Assembly (NCBI GenBank): GCA_934630985.1
Contig: CAKTXO010000105.1
Span: 1-5,618 of the forward strand
From: an uncultured Oscillospiraceae bacterium
GTDB taxonomy: Bacteria > Bacillota > Clostridia > Oscillospirales > Oscillospiraceae
Direction: 5' to 3'
Length of the DNA stretch: 5,618 nt
Shown here: positions 5,052 to 5,618 of the stretch, in pieces
How the letters are laid out: every line of letters starts with the position of its first letter
Numbering within the stretch: the stretch's first letter is position 1
Notes under the pieces: model-generated
Databases searched by the model: none
Seen by the model: only the letters and a program-made list of their open reading frames with translations
What the model was told of the DNA's origin: nothing
Made by a program: the position numbers and the translations under genes

Positions 5052-5618
5052 TTATAATTGGGAAAACACATCCCCCAAACTCCGGTGAAGCACCAGGTCG
5101 GCATATTCGTCATAAGGGGTCACGTCCCGGTTGATGAGCACCAGGCGGTCACCCCGGTAGTCATTGATGAGCCCGGCGGCGGGGTACACCGTCAGGCTGG
5201 TGCCCGCCACAATGAGCATATCCGCCTCCCGGATGGCTTTGAGGCTTCCCTCGATGGTGGCCGAATCCAGACTTTCCTCATAGAGCACCACGTCGGGCTT
5301 CACAATGCCGCCGCAGGTGCACCGGGGGATTCCCGCGGCATTTTTCACAAATTCCGCACTGTAAAATTTTCCGCAGTTCATGCAGTAGTTACGCAAAACG
5401 CTGCCGTGCAGTTCGAACACCTTTTCGCTCCCCGCCTTCTGGTGCAGGCCGTCGATATTCTGGGTCACTACCGCGGAAAGCCGTCCCTCCCGCTCCCACC
5501 GGGCAAGCACTTTATGGGTCACGTTGGGGGAAAAGCCCAGAGGCAGCATTTTTTCCTTGTAGAACCGGAAAAAATATTCCGGTTTTTTCAGAAAAAAGCT
5601 GTGGCTGATAATGGTTTC
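5052..5618 (-). CDS. Sir2-family NAD-dependent protein deacylase, N-terminus beyond right edge
   Basis: A sirtuin that removes acetyl or other acyl groups from lysines using NAD, releasing nicotinamide and O-acyl-ADP-ribose. The visible 188 C-terminal residues open with [20 protein letters not shown], the usual helix before the catalytic core. Then come [12 protein letters not shown] (NAD and catalytic-pocket motif), ELHGS with the catalytic His (codon 5408-5406), a zinc ribbon with CMNC and a second pair CTC in [15 protein letters not shown], and the NAD-binding [14 protein letters not shown], with [15 protein letters not shown] near the end. The first 50-60 residues, including the GAGxS NAD loop, are outside. 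The second cysteine pair is C-x-C rather than the common C-x2-C. An internal ATG at 5549 is not the start, since the family match continues upstream of it in the same frame. The TAA is 17 bases from the palindromic repeat that probably ends transcription. Preference for acetyl or longer acyl groups cannot be read here. Confidence 0.95.
   Translation of the reverse strand, partial: ETIISHSFFLKKPEYFFRFYKEKMLPLGFSPNVTHKVLARWEREGRLSAVVTQNIDGLHQKAGSEKVFELHGSVLRNYCMNCGKFYSAEFVKNAAGIPRCTCGGIVKPDVVLYEESLDSATIEGSLKAIREADMLIVAGTSLTVYPAAGLINDYRGDRLVLINRDVTPYDEYADLVLHRSLGDVFSQL

Noticed and set aside
4903..5088. 61-codon open frame over the palindromic repeat
   Set aside because: It is translated repeat sequence; the residues mirror the inverted arms and continue into the sirtuin gene on the other strand.

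Overview
The window reads as the chromosome of a fairly GC-rich Gram-positive gut-type Clostridium relative, most likely in the Oscillospiraceae/Ruminococcaceae. This is inferred from the gene families (HxlR regulator, DegV, fused ThrE, bacillota-type sirtuin), the strong AAGGAGG-like ribosome sites, the TTGnnn/TATnnT promoters, and a large palindromic repeat of the TGTCATTGCGAACC...GGCAATCCG type that I associate with genomes of that group. Species cannot be fixed from the sequence. All five genes belong to known families. There is no phage, CRISPR, tRNA or rRNA.

Layout, left to right. (1) Positions 1-1712, minus strand: the N-terminal 570 residues of a CopA-type copper-exporting P1B ATPase, cut by the left edge within the catalytic region. 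(2) 1713-1927: a divergent control region with two overlapping candidate promoters, an 18-bp near-perfect operator-like inverted repeat, a TTGTTAACAA palindrome and a small hairpin in the copA leader. (3) 1928-2326, plus strand: a 132-residue HxlR-family regulator with a Cys/His-rich C-terminal tail. (4) 2350-3207, plus strand: a DegV-family (FakB-like) lipid-binding protein 23 bp downstream, probably cotranscribed, closed by a strong intrinsic terminator. (5) 3245-3559: no convincing gene, but an elaborate nested palindrome (3337-3459) and a smaller hairpin. (6) 3560-4850, plus strand: an extended -10 promoter and a 410-residue ThrE-family amino-acid exporter. (7) 4851-5051: a weak terminator, then a 131-bp repeat folding into one long palindrome and ending in a T tract, between two convergent genes. 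(8) 5052-5618, minus strand: the C-terminal 188 residues of a Sir2-type NAD-dependent deacylase, whose N-terminus lies beyond the right edge.

How the genes may work together. The most suggestive arrangement is the divergent copA / HxlR pair sharing one compact control region. HxlR proteins are usually thiol or ligand sensors that act on divergent neighbours, and this one has Cys110, His121, Cys123, Cys127, Cys129 and His132 at its end, so copper- or thiol-dependent control of copA is a reasonable hypothesis. Nothing in the sequence proves it. The DegV, ThrE and Sir2 genes look like ordinary housekeeping or accessory genes without an obvious functional tie to the copper unit. The two palindromic intergenic elements are the features least explained by the genes.
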